Assembly (NCBI GenBank): GCA_964538085.1
Contig: CAZIDF010000004.1
Location: forward strand, 62,001-126,000
Length of the DNA stretch: 64,000 bases
Origin: G020348385 sp964538085
GTDB lineage: Bacteria > Acidobacteriota > Aminicenantia > Aminicenantales > Aminicenantaceae
Reading direction: 5' to 3'
The notes beneath the pieces were generated by a model, which worked only from the letters and a program-made list of their open reading frames with translations, was not told where the DNA came from and did not search any database. The position numbers were made by a program, and so were the translations under genes. The first letter of the stretch is position 1. Each line of letters starts with the position of its first letter. Positions 27,000-36,093 of the stretch are shown one piece after another.

Positions 27000-28235
27000 A
27001 TGAAAAAAAATAAGCCTGTTTTTATCCTGATTTTTCTGTTCCTATTCCCTCTTCTTATCCAATCCGCCGAAAAAAAGGAATTCGGTCTCCATGAAATAAT
27101 CGACTTGGCCTTGACAAACAATCCCCTCCTTTCTGCCAAAAAAAGCGAAGTCGCCGCCCGGAAGGCCTCCTATGAGGCGGCCAAACGCCTCGCCAATCCC
27201 GAGCTTGGATTCAGTGTGGGGAGAGCCAAAGCCTATGACGAAGACCTGGAACGAAACACAGGAGGCATTTCTCTGAGCCAGTATGTGGAAAATCCGTTCA
27301 AACGCCATCACAGGATCCAAGTATACGCAAAAGATTGGGAAGCCGCCTTGTTCGATCAGGACACTCTCATCCTCGAGATGACCTTCACGATAAAAAATCT
27401 GTATTTCGACATTCTCCGCCTGAAATCCATACAGGAACTGGCTCAAAAGAACCTGGATTCCATCCAAAAGATCCATCAGCTGATAGAAAAGCGGGCAAAA
27501 TTGGGCGAGATCAAGGAATTGGAGGCCATCAAACTCTACGTGGAATCTCTCAAAGCCCAGAGGGAACTGAACCAGATCCAGACCGATCTCCTCCTGACCA
27601 AGGAAAAATTGAATCAATACCTGGGAAATATGCTGCCTCCCGATTTTTCCACGCTCGGGAGTTTGGAGTTTAAAAAAACAGGGATCGAAGAAACGGCCGC
27701 TCTCCAAAAAGCCCTCGACACCCACCCAAGGCTAAAGGAAAAAGAGACGAGAGTGGAACAGGCTAACAGCCAATGGAGTTATGTCAAATGGCAGAGGTTT
27801 CCGGATTTCAAGCTCTCCGGATTCAGTCAGAGAGAACTGGACGGACGCAACACCGGGATCGGGATATCTCTGAACATTCCGCTCTGGAGCTTTAAATCGA
27901 AGGAAATTCGGGAGGCGGAAAACCTCACACGGATGGAAGAAGAGGAGTTGAGAGCGTTGCGTTTGGAGATTACAACAGAAATCAAGGCTGCGCTCAATCG
28001 GCTGGATTTGTCTGAACAGAGCCTCCAGATCTTTCATCAAGGTCTCCTGATACAGGCAGAAGAGAGCCTCAAAATCGCAGAAATCAGCTATACCCAGGGA
28101 GAGATTTCCCTGATCGATTACCTCGACTCCCAGAGGACCTACAACAGCATTCTGAACGATTACCAGGATTCTTTGTATAGATGGAATGCCGACAAGGCCG
28201 CTTTAGAAAAAGCCATCGGAGAAGAAATAAAATGA
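27000..28235 (+). CDS. czcC: TolC-family outer-membrane subunit of a heavy-metal efflux system
   Basis: 411 residues. Signal peptide (FILIFLFLFPLLIQSA) and OEP-family helices (LALTNNPLLSAKKSEVAARK; ISYTQGEISLIDYLDSQRTY). Length and layout match CzcC/CusC-like proteins. A TAGAAT-like -10 and SD-like AGGGA stand just before the ATG. Its stop overlaps the start of the adaptor gene (ATGA), marking a CzcCBA operon. Confidence 0.88.
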   Translation: MKKNKPVFILIFLFLFPLLIQSAEKKEFGLHEIIDLALTNNPLLSAKKSEVAARKASYEAAKRLANPELGFSVGRAKAYDEDLERNTGGISLSQYVENPFKRHHRIQVYAKDWEAALFDQDTLILEMTFTIKNLYFDILRLKSIQELAQKNLDSIQKIHQLIEKRAKLGEIKELEAIKLYVESLKAQRELNQIQTDLLLTKEKLNQYLGNMLPPDFSTLGSLEFKKTGIEETAALQKALDTHPRLKEKETRVEQANSQWSYVKWQRFPDFKLSGFSQRELDGRNTGIGISLNIPLWSFKSKEIREAENLTRMEEEELRALRLEITTEIKAALNRLDLSEQSLQIFHQGLLIQAEESLKIAEISYTQGEISLIDYLDSQRTYNSILNDYQDSLYRWNADKAALEKAIGEEIK

Positions 28236-29482
28236 AAAAATCACTTCTGTTTTTTGTTATACTGGCGCTAATCTTTTGCGGAGGCAGCAAACCCGACGCT
28301 CCCGCCGATTCTCACGATCACCAAATTGAGCACCAAGGAGAGGAAGGCCACACACACGAGGGCGAAGAGGCTGACCACGAGCACCCTGAATTGCATCTCC
28401 CGCCGGAAAAACAAAAAGAATGGGGAGTCGGTGTGGGTACCGTTTCCAAGCAGGACATTTCGTCTGTTCTCGTTCTTCCCGGCATTTTAACGGTTAACCA
28501 GAACCGAACCGCCCATCTCTCATCCTATGTTCGTGGGAAAGTGGTCTCGTACACAGCGGACCTGGGTGACCAGGCACGCATCGGACAGCCCCTTGTCACG
28601 ATAAACTCCCCCGAATTCGCTCAGGCTCAGGCAGATTTCCTGAATGCCAGGGCAAACTACCTCCTCAGCCAAAAGGAATTCGAAAGGGCCAAAATGCTGT
28701 GGGCAGAAAAAGCTATAGAAGAGAAGGAATACTTGAGGCGAGAGGCCGAACATGAAAAACTGGCGACCGAATACGGAGCTTTGGGATCGGCGCTCCATTC
28801 CTATGGAATAACGCACGAACAGATCGATGAACTCATCAAAAAATGCGAATCGATCGAAGACAAGGAATACCAGTGCGAGATAGCCGATCCTAATCTCCCG
28901 ATCCTGTCTCCAATATCCGGGACCGTGATCTTCCGGGATGTGGTCAAGGGTGAACATGTAGAACCGGATAAAATCCTTTACACGGTATCCGACCTCAGCA
29001 CCCTCTGGGCCATCCTGGACGTTTATGAAAAAGATCTTCCTTTTATCCGCAAGGACAGCCAGGTCACCATCACAACTTCCATCTATCCGGGCAGCCAATT
29101 TCCAGGAAAGATAACCATCATCAGCGATCTTGTCGATGAAAAACTCCGGACCGTGAAAATCCGGGTAGAAGTGGACAACAAACAAGGATTTCTCAAACCC
29201 AACATGTACGTCCAGGGCAAGATCGAAAATCGTGTGGCACAAAAGGACATCCTGGCTGTTCCGGATGAAGCCATACAAAATCTCGAAGGAGAAAAGGTCG
29301 TTTTTGTCCAAGAGGATGGCGATGTCTTTGCGGTTCGTCATGTCATGGTGGGATACAAGGTCGGCAACAACCGGATCATCACACAGGGTCTTGCCGCAGG
29401 AGAACGCATCGTCATCCGCGGCGCCTTTTATCTCAAGGCAGAAATCTCCAAGGCTACCTTTGGGCATGCCCATGTGCATTAG
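28232..29482 (+). CDS. czcB: Periplasmic adaptor of an RND heavy-metal efflux pump
   Basis: 416 residues. Hydrophobic N-terminus ending at a Cys (LALIFCGG), suggesting a lipoprotein. Then a His/Glu/Asp-rich stretch (about 30-62: DSHDHQIEH, GHTHEGEEADHEHPELH), a likely metal-binding site. The lipoyl half motifs, helical hairpin and beta-barrel follow, with ANYLLSQKEFERAKMLW and LSPISGTVIFRDVVKGEHV visible. It delivers metal ions to CzcA and links it to CzcC. The His-rich tail favours zinc, cobalt or nickel as substrate over monovalent Cu/Ag. Confidence 0.9.
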   Translation: MKKSLLFFVILALIFCGGSKPDAPADSHDHQIEHQGEEGHTHEGEEADHEHPELHLPPEKQKEWGVGVGTVSKQDISSVLVLPGILTVNQNRTAHLSSYVRGKVVSYTADLGDQARIGQPLVTINSPEFAQAQADFLNARANYLLSQKEFERAKMLWAEKAIEEKEYLRREAEHEKLATEYGALGSALHSYGITHEQIDELIKKCESIEDKEYQCEIADPNLPILSPISGTVIFRDVVKGEHVEPDKILYTVSDLSTLWAILDVYEKDLPFIRKDSQVTITTSIYPGSQFPGKITIISDLVDEKLRTVKIRVEVDNKQGFLKPNMYVQGKIENRVAQKDILAVPDEAIQNLEGEKVVFVQEDGDVFAVRHVMVGYKVGNNRIITQGLAAGERIVIRGAFYLKAEISKATFGHAHVH

Positions 29483-29505
29483 TTCTTGGTAGAATAAAAA
29501 ATAAA

Positions 29506-32500
29506 ATGATACAAAAACTCATTAATTTTTCGCTCAAACAAAGGCTTTTCGTCGTGTTGGCCACGACAATTGTAGCTTTTTTGGGTTTTTTCGCCTTCAA
29601 CAAACTTTCGATCGATGTTTTCCCCGATCCTTCCCCCCCCCTTGTCCAGATCTACACAGAAGGCCATGGCATGGCACCGGAAGAGATAGAAAGGCTGGTT
29701 TCTTACCCGATCGAATCTGCCATGTTCGGATTGCCCAAGGTCAAGAATATCCGTTCCTTTTCGACCTATGCCATGTCCATGGTCAACGTCTATTTCGAAG
29801 ACAAGACGGACATCTACTGGGCCCGCCAACTGGTCTCCCAAAGGCTCCTCGAGGCACAGGAGAGCCTCCCGGAACACGCCCATAATCCTGTTTTGGGACC
29901 GATCGCCACAGGCCTCGGTTTAGTCTATCTTTATTATCTCGAAGGGGCTGGTTATTCTACCCTCGATCTCCGGACCATCCAGGACTGGCTTGTCAAATAC
30001 GAGCTTAAATCCGTCCCTGAAGTTTCTCAGGTATTGAGCATCGGAGGTGATGTCAAACAATTCCAGATCCTCGTCACTCCCCTCTCACTTCTCAAGTACA
30101 ACTTGACGATAGGAGAACTTGCGGACAAAGTTAGGGAAAACAACCAAAATGTCGGCGCCAGTTTTATCACTAAAGGCCAAGAGGAGTATATCGTCCGGAG
30201 CGTGGGCTTGGCCCAGTCCATCGAAGACCTGGAAAATATCGTGGTGGCCAACACCTTGGGAACGCCCATCTATCTCAAGGATGTGGCCACCGTCAAAATC
30301 CTACCGGCTATCAAAAGAGGGGCGGCTTTGGTCAACGGAGAAGGGGAGAAGGTCGTCGGGATGGTCCTCAAGCTTTTCGACTCCAACACGGCAAAAGTCA
30401 TCCAAAACCTGGAAGACAGGATCTCAGAGATCAACAAATCCCTCCCCGAAGGGGTGGTAATCGTTCCTTTTTACAACCAGGCTTCGCTGGTCAAAAAATG
30501 TTTTTCGACGGTCCAAACGAACCTGATCATCGGCATCTTGCTGGTCATCCTTGTGCTTTTCCTGTTCATGGGCGATTTTCCCTCTGCCACGATCACCGTG
30601 TTTTCTTTACCCTTTTCGATCCTGTTCTCCTTCATCCTGATGGAGCGGATCCATCTCGCTGCTGATCTGATTTCATTCGGAGGTTTTGCCATTGGGATCG
30701 GTTTGATTGCCGATGCGTCCATCATTTTTATGGAAAACGCCCATCGCCATATCCAAATGCCGCACGAATCCAAAGCGCACGCCATCATCTTAGCAGGAGA
30801 AGAGGTGGGAAGACCCCTGTTTTTTGCCATAGCTATAATCGTCCTCGTCTTTCTCCCGATATTCACCCTCACCGGGGTGGAAGGAATCATGTTCCGCCCG
30901 ATGGGATTCACGATCTCTTTTGCTCTTGCAGGCTCCTTGATCTTTGCTCTGATAACGGCCCCGGCACTCGCCTATATTTTTCTCAAACGGAAAAAAGACT
31001 GGTCAGAAGAGTCGTTCCCGATGAAACAGATCAAAAAAGCCTTCATCCCCTTTTTCCACCTGTGTGAAAAACACAAAAAGACGGTTTTTCTTGTCACTAT
31101 CGTGCTGTTCCTGGCCGGAGTCTCGACGATCCCGTTTATCGGAAGGGAATACATCCCCTATCTCGAGGAGGGGACTCTTCATCTTCGCGCCACGATGGAT
31201 CCCAACATCAGCCTCCCAGAGGTCATTGCGATGGCCACCAAAATAGAAAACACGATAAAAGATGTGCCCGAGGTCACGGGGGTTTTGACCCGGATCGGAC
31301 GCGGGGAGGTAGGCAGCCATGCCCATTTTATCAATGATGCCGAAATACTGATCAAGTACAATCCCATCCAGAAATGGAAAAACTTCAAAAACAAGGACGA
31401 GCTCATCCAGGAGATCGAACACCGGCTGGAGAAATACCCTGGGATGAATCTCAACATGACCCAACCCATCCAGCACAATCTGGATGAACTGATCACAGGG
31501 GTCAAAGCCCAGCTGGCCATCAAGATCTACGGAGAAGATTTCGACACGCTGAAGGAAACGGCCATTCAGGTCAAAGATCTGATCGCCTCATTGGAAGGAG
31601 CAGCCGATGTCCAGGTGGAACAATTCACCGGACAAAATCACATCCAGATCTTCCTTCAGAGGGAAAAAATCGCCAGGTACGGCGTCAACATCCAGGATGT
31701 GCAGGAAACGATCGAGATGGCGGTCGGAGGGATCACTCTCGGACAGATCTATGAGGAACAAAAAAGATTCGATATCTTCCTTCGGTTCGAATCCGCGTTC
31801 AGGGGAGATCTCGAGCAAATCGGAGATTTGCTGATAAGCCTTCCCGCAGGAGGGCAGGTTCCCCTGAAACAGTTGGCTTCGATCGAAGAAGCGATCGGAC
31901 CCCGTGTCATCAACCGGGAAAGCAACAAACGATTCATCAACATCCAGTGTAACATCCGGGGAAGGGATATCGGGCGCTTCGTGGATGAGGCCCAAAAAAA
32001 AATCGAGGAAAATATTTCGCTCCCCCCGGAACACATGATCAAATGGGGAGGACAGTTCGAGCTCCAGCAACGGGCGAACAGACGATTTGCTCTCATAATG
32101 CCCATCACGCTGGCACTGGTCGCTCTCCTGCTGTTCACCATTTTCTACTCTTTCCAAGAAGTGTTGATCATCTTGATAAACATCCCTTTAGCCCTAACAG
32201 GGGGGATATTGGTTTTGAAGCTGTCCGGCCTCTACCTGAGCGTACCGGCATCCATCGGATTTATAGCGATTTTCGGGATCGCGCTGGAAGACGGACTCGT
32301 ACTCCTGTCCGCCTTCCACCACAACTTGAAGCGAGGCCTGGACATGAAGGAAGCGGTTATCCAAGGAGTCAGCGTCAAATTGAGGCCTGTGCTGATGACT
32401 TCTTTTACGACGATTTTTGGCGTTCTCCCCCTGCTTTTGGCCCAAGGCCCGGGAGCCGAGATCCAACGGCCGTTGGCGACCGTGGTGGTGGGGGGGCTTA

Positions 32501-32571
32501 TCACGTCGACCCTTGTCACCCTGATCGTTCTTCCTCTTGTTTTTCAGGCACTGAAAAAAGTAAAAAGATAA
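29506..32571 (+). CDS. czcA: CzcA-family RND heavy-metal efflux transporter
   Basis: 1021 residues: inner-membrane H+-driven pump with 12 membrane helices and two large periplasmic loops. Family features are KLSIDVFPDPSPP after helix 1, the TM4 region GGFAIGIGLIADASIIFMEN with its acidic proton-relay residue, and the C-terminal duplicate FGIALEDGLVLLS. Works with CzcB and CzcC from the two preceding genes. Confidence 0.94.
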   Translation: MIQKLINFSLKQRLFVVLATTIVAFLGFFAFNKLSIDVFPDPSPPLVQIYTEGHGMAPEEIERLVSYPIESAMFGLPKVKNIRSFSTYAMSMVNVYFEDKTDIYWARQLVSQRLLEAQESLPEHAHNPVLGPIATGLGLVYLYYLEGAGYSTLDLRTIQDWLVKYELKSVPEVSQVLSIGGDVKQFQILVTPLSLLKYNLTIGELADKVRENNQNVGASFITKGQEEYIVRSVGLAQSIEDLENIVVANTLGTPIYLKDVATVKILPAIKRGAALVNGEGEKVVGMVLKLFDSNTAKVIQNLEDRISEINKSLPEGVVIVPFYNQASLVKKCFSTVQTNLIIGILLVILVLFLFMGDFPSATITVFSLPFSILFSFILMERIHLAADLISFGGFAIGIGLIADASIIFMENAHRHIQMPHESKAHAIILAGEEVGRPLFFAIAIIVLVFLPIFTLTGVEGIMFRPMGFTISFALAGSLIFALITAPALAYIFLKRKKDWSEESFPMKQIKKAFIPFFHLCEKHKKTVFLVTIVLFLAGVSTIPFIGREYIPYLEEGTLHLRATMDPNISLPEVIAMATKIENTIKDVPEVTGVLTRIGRGEVGSHAHFINDAEILIKYNPIQKWKNFKNKDELIQEIEHRLEKYPGMNLNMTQPIQHNLDELITGVKAQLAIKIYGEDFDTLKETAIQVKDLIASLEGAADVQVEQFTGQNHIQIFLQREKIARYGVNIQDVQETIEMAVGGITLGQIYEEQKRFDIFLRFESAFRGDLEQIGDLLISLPAGGQVPLKQLASIEEAIGPRVINRESNKRFINIQCNIRGRDIGRFVDEAQKKIEENISLPPEHMIKWGGQFELQQRANRRFALIMPITLALVALLLFTIFYSFQEVLIILINIPLALTGGILVLKLSGLYLSVPASIGFIAIFGIALEDGLVLLSAFHHNLKRGLDMKEAVIQGVSVKLRPVLMTSFTTIFGVLPLLLAQGPGAEIQRPLATVVVGGLITSTLVTLIVLPLVFQALKKVKR

Positions 32572-32572
32572 A

Positions 32573-33253
32573 GTGCATAAAAACAGATTATTCCTGTTGA
32601 CACCCGGATCGCTTCTCCTGATTCTAGCCCTTTTGTTTTCCTGCTCTTCTCCTCCCCCTGAGAGCTATATCGTCCTTTGCGCCGGAGACAGCATCACCGA
32701 GATGGGTTATCCACCGTTTCTGGATCGGCTTCTCAAGAGAGAGGGAATCCGGGCAAGGGTGATAAACTTCGGCCAAAGCGGGCATACATCAGGAGAGTAT
32801 CTGCGATTCCTGCAAAAAAGGGAATCGGAACTGGCCGAGAGCTATCCGGATTTTGTCCTTCTTCAGCTGGGGACAAACGATGTAAGGAACGACCATGACC
32901 AAACATCGGCCGACGATTTTTACGACCATATGAAAGAAATCATCCGCATTTTTCAGCATTTCAAAACACGCTCGGGCAAAGATCCCCGTATCCTTCTGGC
33001 CACCATCCCGCCCATTCCCGAAGGCACACCCTTCCCGTTCTCTACCAAGTCCGCAAACAGAGTCAAGGAGGAAATCAATCCCATCATCCACAAAATCGCG
33101 GCAGAAAAAAAATGTGCCATAGTGGATAATTTCACTGTATTTCTGCGCTCCCCTCATTTGCTTCCTGAGGTCCACCCTTCTGACCAAGGTTACCAGGTGC
33201 TGGCGCAAAACTGGCTTGCCGCGCTAAAAAAGAGCGGGATCAAGGGACAGTAG
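32573..33253 (+). CDS. SGNH/GDSL-family hydrolase, lipoprotein
   Basis: 226 residues. The signal peptide ends in a lipobox (LLFSCSS). Block I GDSITEMG holds the Ser nucleophile, block II FGQSGHTSGE, block III LGTNDVRND and block V HPSDQGY holds the Asp/His pair. An esterase or lipase acting in the periplasm; substrate unknown. GTG start one base after the czcA stop, so probably co-transcribed with the metal pump. Confidence 0.85.
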   Translation: MHKNRLFLLTPGSLLLILALLFSCSSPPPESYIVLCAGDSITEMGYPPFLDRLLKREGIRARVINFGQSGHTSGEYLRFLQKRESELAESYPDFVLLQLGTNDVRNDHDQTSADDFYDHMKEIIRIFQHFKTRSGKDPRILLATIPPIPEGTPFPFSTKSANRVKEEINPIIHKIAAEKKCAIVDNFTVFLRSPHLLPEVHPSDQGYQVLAQNWLAALKKSGIKGQ

Positions 33254-33341
33254 AAAAAGAATTGAATCGTATGAATATTTATGATATACATAAAAACAAA
33301 GAGAAAAACTATAACACTTCTTCTTTGACGGATAAAATATC

Positions 33342-33809
33342 ATGGAAATAAAAAAGATCGATCGCAAACGTGTTGAAGCAAAAAAAGAGGAAGAAGCGCA
33401 GATCGCCAAAGCAAAAGCCCGATTCGCTAGACAAGAAAGGGCTGAAAAAAGACAAAAGGCTGGAAAAATCCCCAAAAAAAGATTGGCCATCTACATCGCC
33501 ATCCTGGCGGTGTTGGTCAGCGCAAGCCTCGCCTACAGCTTCTTGGTTATTTCCCGGGCGAGTCAACCGGTCGAAACAGATTCGGCCACAACCATCGAAA
33601 CCCTGTCGATGGAATTCTACGAACTTTGCGACGATATCGAGAACATCAAGTTAGATCAAGGGGAATATCCTGAGTCCATCAAAGACATGATTTTTTCCGA
33701 TTTTTTGAATTATGTCCTTTTATCCGATGGATCCTTCCTCCTCTCCTATGACGACGGCCAAGTCTCCCTATCCTACGATTCTTCTAAGGACACTGAGGAA
33801 ATCAAGTAA
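33342..33809 (+). CDS. Single-pass membrane protein of unknown function
   Basis: 155 residues. A strongly basic, helical N-terminus (residues 1-46, many Lys/Glu/Ala, cytoplasmic coiled coil) is followed by one membrane helix (48-68) and an acidic extracytoplasmic tail with GSFLLSYDDGQVSLSYDSS. No family recognised. One base before the pseudopilin gene, so a role in a type II secretion or pilus-like assembly is possible; the tail DQGEYPESIKDM recalls the C-terminal half of small pseudopilins. Confidence 0.65.
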   Translation: MEIKKIDRKRVEAKKEEEAQIAKAKARFARQERAEKRQKAGKIPKKRLAIYIAILAVLVSASLAYSFLVISRASQPVETDSATTIETLSMEFYELCDDIENIKLDQGEYPESIKDMIFSDFLNYVLLSDGSFLLSYDDGQVSLSYDSSKDTEEIK

Positions 33810-33810
33810 A

Positions 33811-34278
33811 ATGAAAAAAAGAAGCGGTTTCACCCTGATCGAGGTTTTGATCGTAGTGGCCATCCTCGGAATTCTGGCTAGTTTCCTGGTCCCCAACATC
33901 GTCCAGGCCCACTACAAAGGCCGCGCATCCAGGATCGTCAGCGACTCGCGGATCATCCGGGATACTCTTCTGCGTTATCACATAGAAAGAAACTCCTGGC
34001 CCCGCAGCCGCGGCTGGGGAATCATCCCCCCTGAATTGCGCTCCTATCTCCCCGCCGGAGCGCAATTCGATATGTCGGCCTGGCAAACCAGCTTGGCTTA
34101 CACGAACTACAGCAATAAGTCCGCTGAATGGGTCGACCAAAGAGGTTACACAGTAGTTATTCGAATCCGGATCCAGAACGTCATGCTGGCCAACATCGTG
34201 TACAGGATGGGCCCAAATCTATTCATCGACGCGGCGATCAATAAAAAAAGAGGGCTTTTTTACATCGCTCTCGAATAA
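33811..34278 (+). CDS. Type IV pilin/pseudopilin-like protein
   Basis: 155 residues. The prepilin signature KKRSGFTLIEVLIVVAIL is at the N-terminus: short basic leader, cleavage before Phe, Glu at +5 and a long hydrophobic helix. The globular part resembles GspG-like pseudopilins (RIVSDSRIIRDTLLRYH, then SWPRSRGWG). No assembly ATPase, peptidase or secretin gene is nearby, so it must use machinery encoded elsewhere. Follows the previous membrane protein after one base. Confidence 0.85.
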   Translation: MKKRSGFTLIEVLIVVAILGILASFLVPNIVQAHYKGRASRIVSDSRIIRDTLLRYHIERNSWPRSRGWGIIPPELRSYLPAGAQFDMSAWQTSLAYTNYSNKSAEWVDQRGYTVVIRIRIQNVMLANIVYRMGPNLFIDAAINKKRGLFYIALE

Positions 34279-34295
34279 ATCGATACCAGCCCCTT

Positions 34296-34670
34296 TTATC
34301 GTCCGGGTCCCAAAATATTGTCGATCAATTCCATGAGTCCATTCATATCTATAGGCTTGTTGATAAAGTAGTCAGCCTCGGCATCTTCGATTTCCATCCG
34401 AAAAGTGGAAAATTGATACACGGCTGACATCAGGATGATTTTAATATCCTTAAGCAAGGAGTTTTCTCTGATCCTTTTGCATAGTTCGACACCATGTAAT
34501 TTGGGTATGAGCATATCGATGATAGCGATATCCGGTTTGGTCGTCTGAATGGAATCCAAACCTTTCATCCCGTCTTCCGCGATCAACACCTCCAATCCGG
34601 CTTCGATCAAGGCTTTCTCCAGGATCTTTTGCGTCACTCTGTCGTCTTCGACAATCACCACTCGTGCCAT
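34296..34670 (-). CDS. Response regulator (receiver domain only)
   Basis: 124 residues from ATG 34670 (MARVVIVEDD); an upstream in-frame start at 34724 would add 18 residues. The acidic pair is in VEDD, the phospho-acceptor Asp in AIIDMLIPKLHG, and the conserved Lys in FINKPID. No output domain follows, so it is a CheY/Spo0F-like signal carrier. Its kinase is not in the window. Divergent from hfq. Confidence 0.88.
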   Translation of the reverse strand: MARVVIVEDDRVTQKILEKALIEAGLEVLIAEDGMKGLDSIQTTKPDIAIIDMLIPKLHGVELCKRIRENSLLKDIKIILMSAVYQFSTFRMEIEDAEADYFINKPIDMNGLMELIDNILGPGR

Positions 34671-34726
34671 GCTTATTTTCTTATCACATTTTTCCTCGGA
34701 ATTCAATCCCGAAGTCATGTTCAAAC

Positions 34727-34755
34727 TTGAAATCTTCTTTCAATCATGCTATATT
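34727..34755 (+). promoter_or_regulatory. Predicted promoter of the hfq-pdxA-xth operon
   Basis: TTGAAA (34727-34732), 17-bp spacer and TATATT (34750-34755). The leader is about 50 nt with GGAG 8 nt before the ATG of hfq. Confidence 0.55.
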
Positions 34756-34810
34756 AAAAGGCAAGATATTCTCCGTATTAACCTCTCAGCAAGACACTTG
34801 GAGTGCAGTC

Positions 34811-35137
34811 ATGAATAGAAAACTTATCCGACCGAGCCTCACGGATTATAAAGAACAAAGAAACAAAGATTCGGCGAAAAAAAAGCAACATCCCTCCTAC
34901 GATACCCATGCCGAAAATTATTATTATCTCAAGCAGATGAACAAAAAAACCCGCATGGCCATTGTGCTGATCGAAGGAGAAACAGTCGAAGGATACATCG
35001 AGTGGTATGATAAAAACTGCATTAAGCTCAACAGAGATAAAAACCCGAACCTGTTGCTCTACAAACGTAGTATCAAATACATGTATAAGCTGGAAGATAA
35101 AAATACAGAGAGCAAACCCGAAAAAAAGAAAAAATGA
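34811..35137 (+). CDS. hfq: Hfq-like RNA chaperone (Sm fold)
   Basis: 108 residues. The central part fits the Sm fold: KTRMAIVLIEGETVEGYIEW as strands 1-3 and LLYKRSIKYMYK as the Sm2 motif, with YKRS in place of the usual YKHA. Preceding it is an unusual basic N-terminal extension of about 45 residues (RPSLTDYKEQRNKDSAKKK), and the protein ends in a Lys/Glu tail. Hfq pairs small RNAs with mRNAs. The extensions suggest altered RNA binding. Stop overlaps pdxA start by 4 nt. Confidence 0.75.
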   Translation: MNRKLIRPSLTDYKEQRNKDSAKKKQHPSYDTHAENYYYLKQMNKKTRMAIVLIEGETVEGYIEWYDKNCIKLNRDKNPNLLLYKRSIKYMYKLEDKNTESKPEKKKK

Positions 35138-36084
35138 TCCTTCCCAAGATCGGCATCACTCTTGGGGATCCCGGGGGAGTCGGCCCGGAAGTTACGCTCA
35201 AATCGCTATTTTCCCTTTCTTCTCTTCCCGATGCCCGCTATGTCCTGTTCGGATCTAAAACCGTTATCGACAATGAACGAGATGTCCTGAATCTCGATTT
35301 TTCCATCCCCAACGATTCAATTTCCCTGCATGAGGTCGAAGGATCATCCCCTCTTTTCGAGAAGGGACAACCGAGTTCCGCTAATGGAGCCGCATCCTTC
35401 CGCTATTTCGATGTGGCCGTCCAAGAAGCCAAAAAAGGAAACCTCCAGGCCATCGTCACAGCCCCTGTTTCCAAAAAATCCTGGAATCTTGCAGGCATAT
35501 CATGGGCCGGCCATACCCAGTATCTCAGCCAGTCATACCCTGAAGCGATCATGTTTTTCTGGTCGGATGCGCTGAAGGTCGCTCTGTACACGCACCACCT
35601 GTCTTTAAAGCAGGCGATCTCAAAAATAAACGAAAAATCCTTGTTTGAATTCATCCTGCGGCTTCATGAAAACACAAAAAAATTGCGATCCCATAGGTTT
35701 CAGTTCCTGGTGTCTGGATTGAATCCGCACGCGGGAGAGCAAGGGCTTATGGGGAAAGAGGAAAGCGAGCACATCCTTCCCGCGATCGAAAAGGCACAAA
35801 TACAGGGTGTTCCTGTTAGCGGCCCTTTTCCTCCGGATGTCGTCTTCCGCGATGCCTTGAATAAACCGGAAAGAATCGTGATCGGCCTGTACCACGACCA
35901 AGGCCTTATTCCTTTCAAGCTCCAGGCTTTTGACCGGGGAGTCAATATGACTTTAGGCCTTCCGTTTGTCCGGACATCCCCCGACCATGGGACAGCCTTC
36001 GATATTGCCGGGAAGGGCATTGCCGATCCCCGAAGCATGAAAGAAGCCATCCGACTCGCACATAAATTTGCATCGACCGCATAA
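35134..36084 (+). CDS. pdxA: 4-hydroxythreonine-4-phosphate dehydrogenase
   Basis: 316 residues. Oxidises 4-phosphohydroxy-L-threonine with NAD+ in DXP-dependent pyridoxal-phosphate synthesis. GITLGDPGGVGPEV at 6-19, metal-binding His in SWAGHTQYL and GLYHDQGLIPFK, and TSPDHGTAFDIAGKG near the end are all present. Translationally coupled to hfq. A PdxA2-like role in other catabolism cannot be excluded because pdxJ is not nearby. Confidence 0.93.
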   Translation: MILPKIGITLGDPGGVGPEVTLKSLFSLSSLPDARYVLFGSKTVIDNERDVLNLDFSIPNDSISLHEVEGSSPLFEKGQPSSANGAASFRYFDVAVQEAKKGNLQAIVTAPVSKKSWNLAGISWAGHTQYLSQSYPEAIMFFWSDALKVALYTHHLSLKQAISKINEKSLFEFILRLHENTKKLRSHRFQFLVSGLNPHAGEQGLMGKEESEHILPAIEKAQIQGVPVSGPFPPDVVFRDALNKPERIVIGLYHDQGLIPFKLQAFDRGVNMTLGLPFVRTSPDHGTAFDIAGKGIADPRSMKEAIRLAHKFASTA

Positions 36085-36093
36085 GAGCATAAA

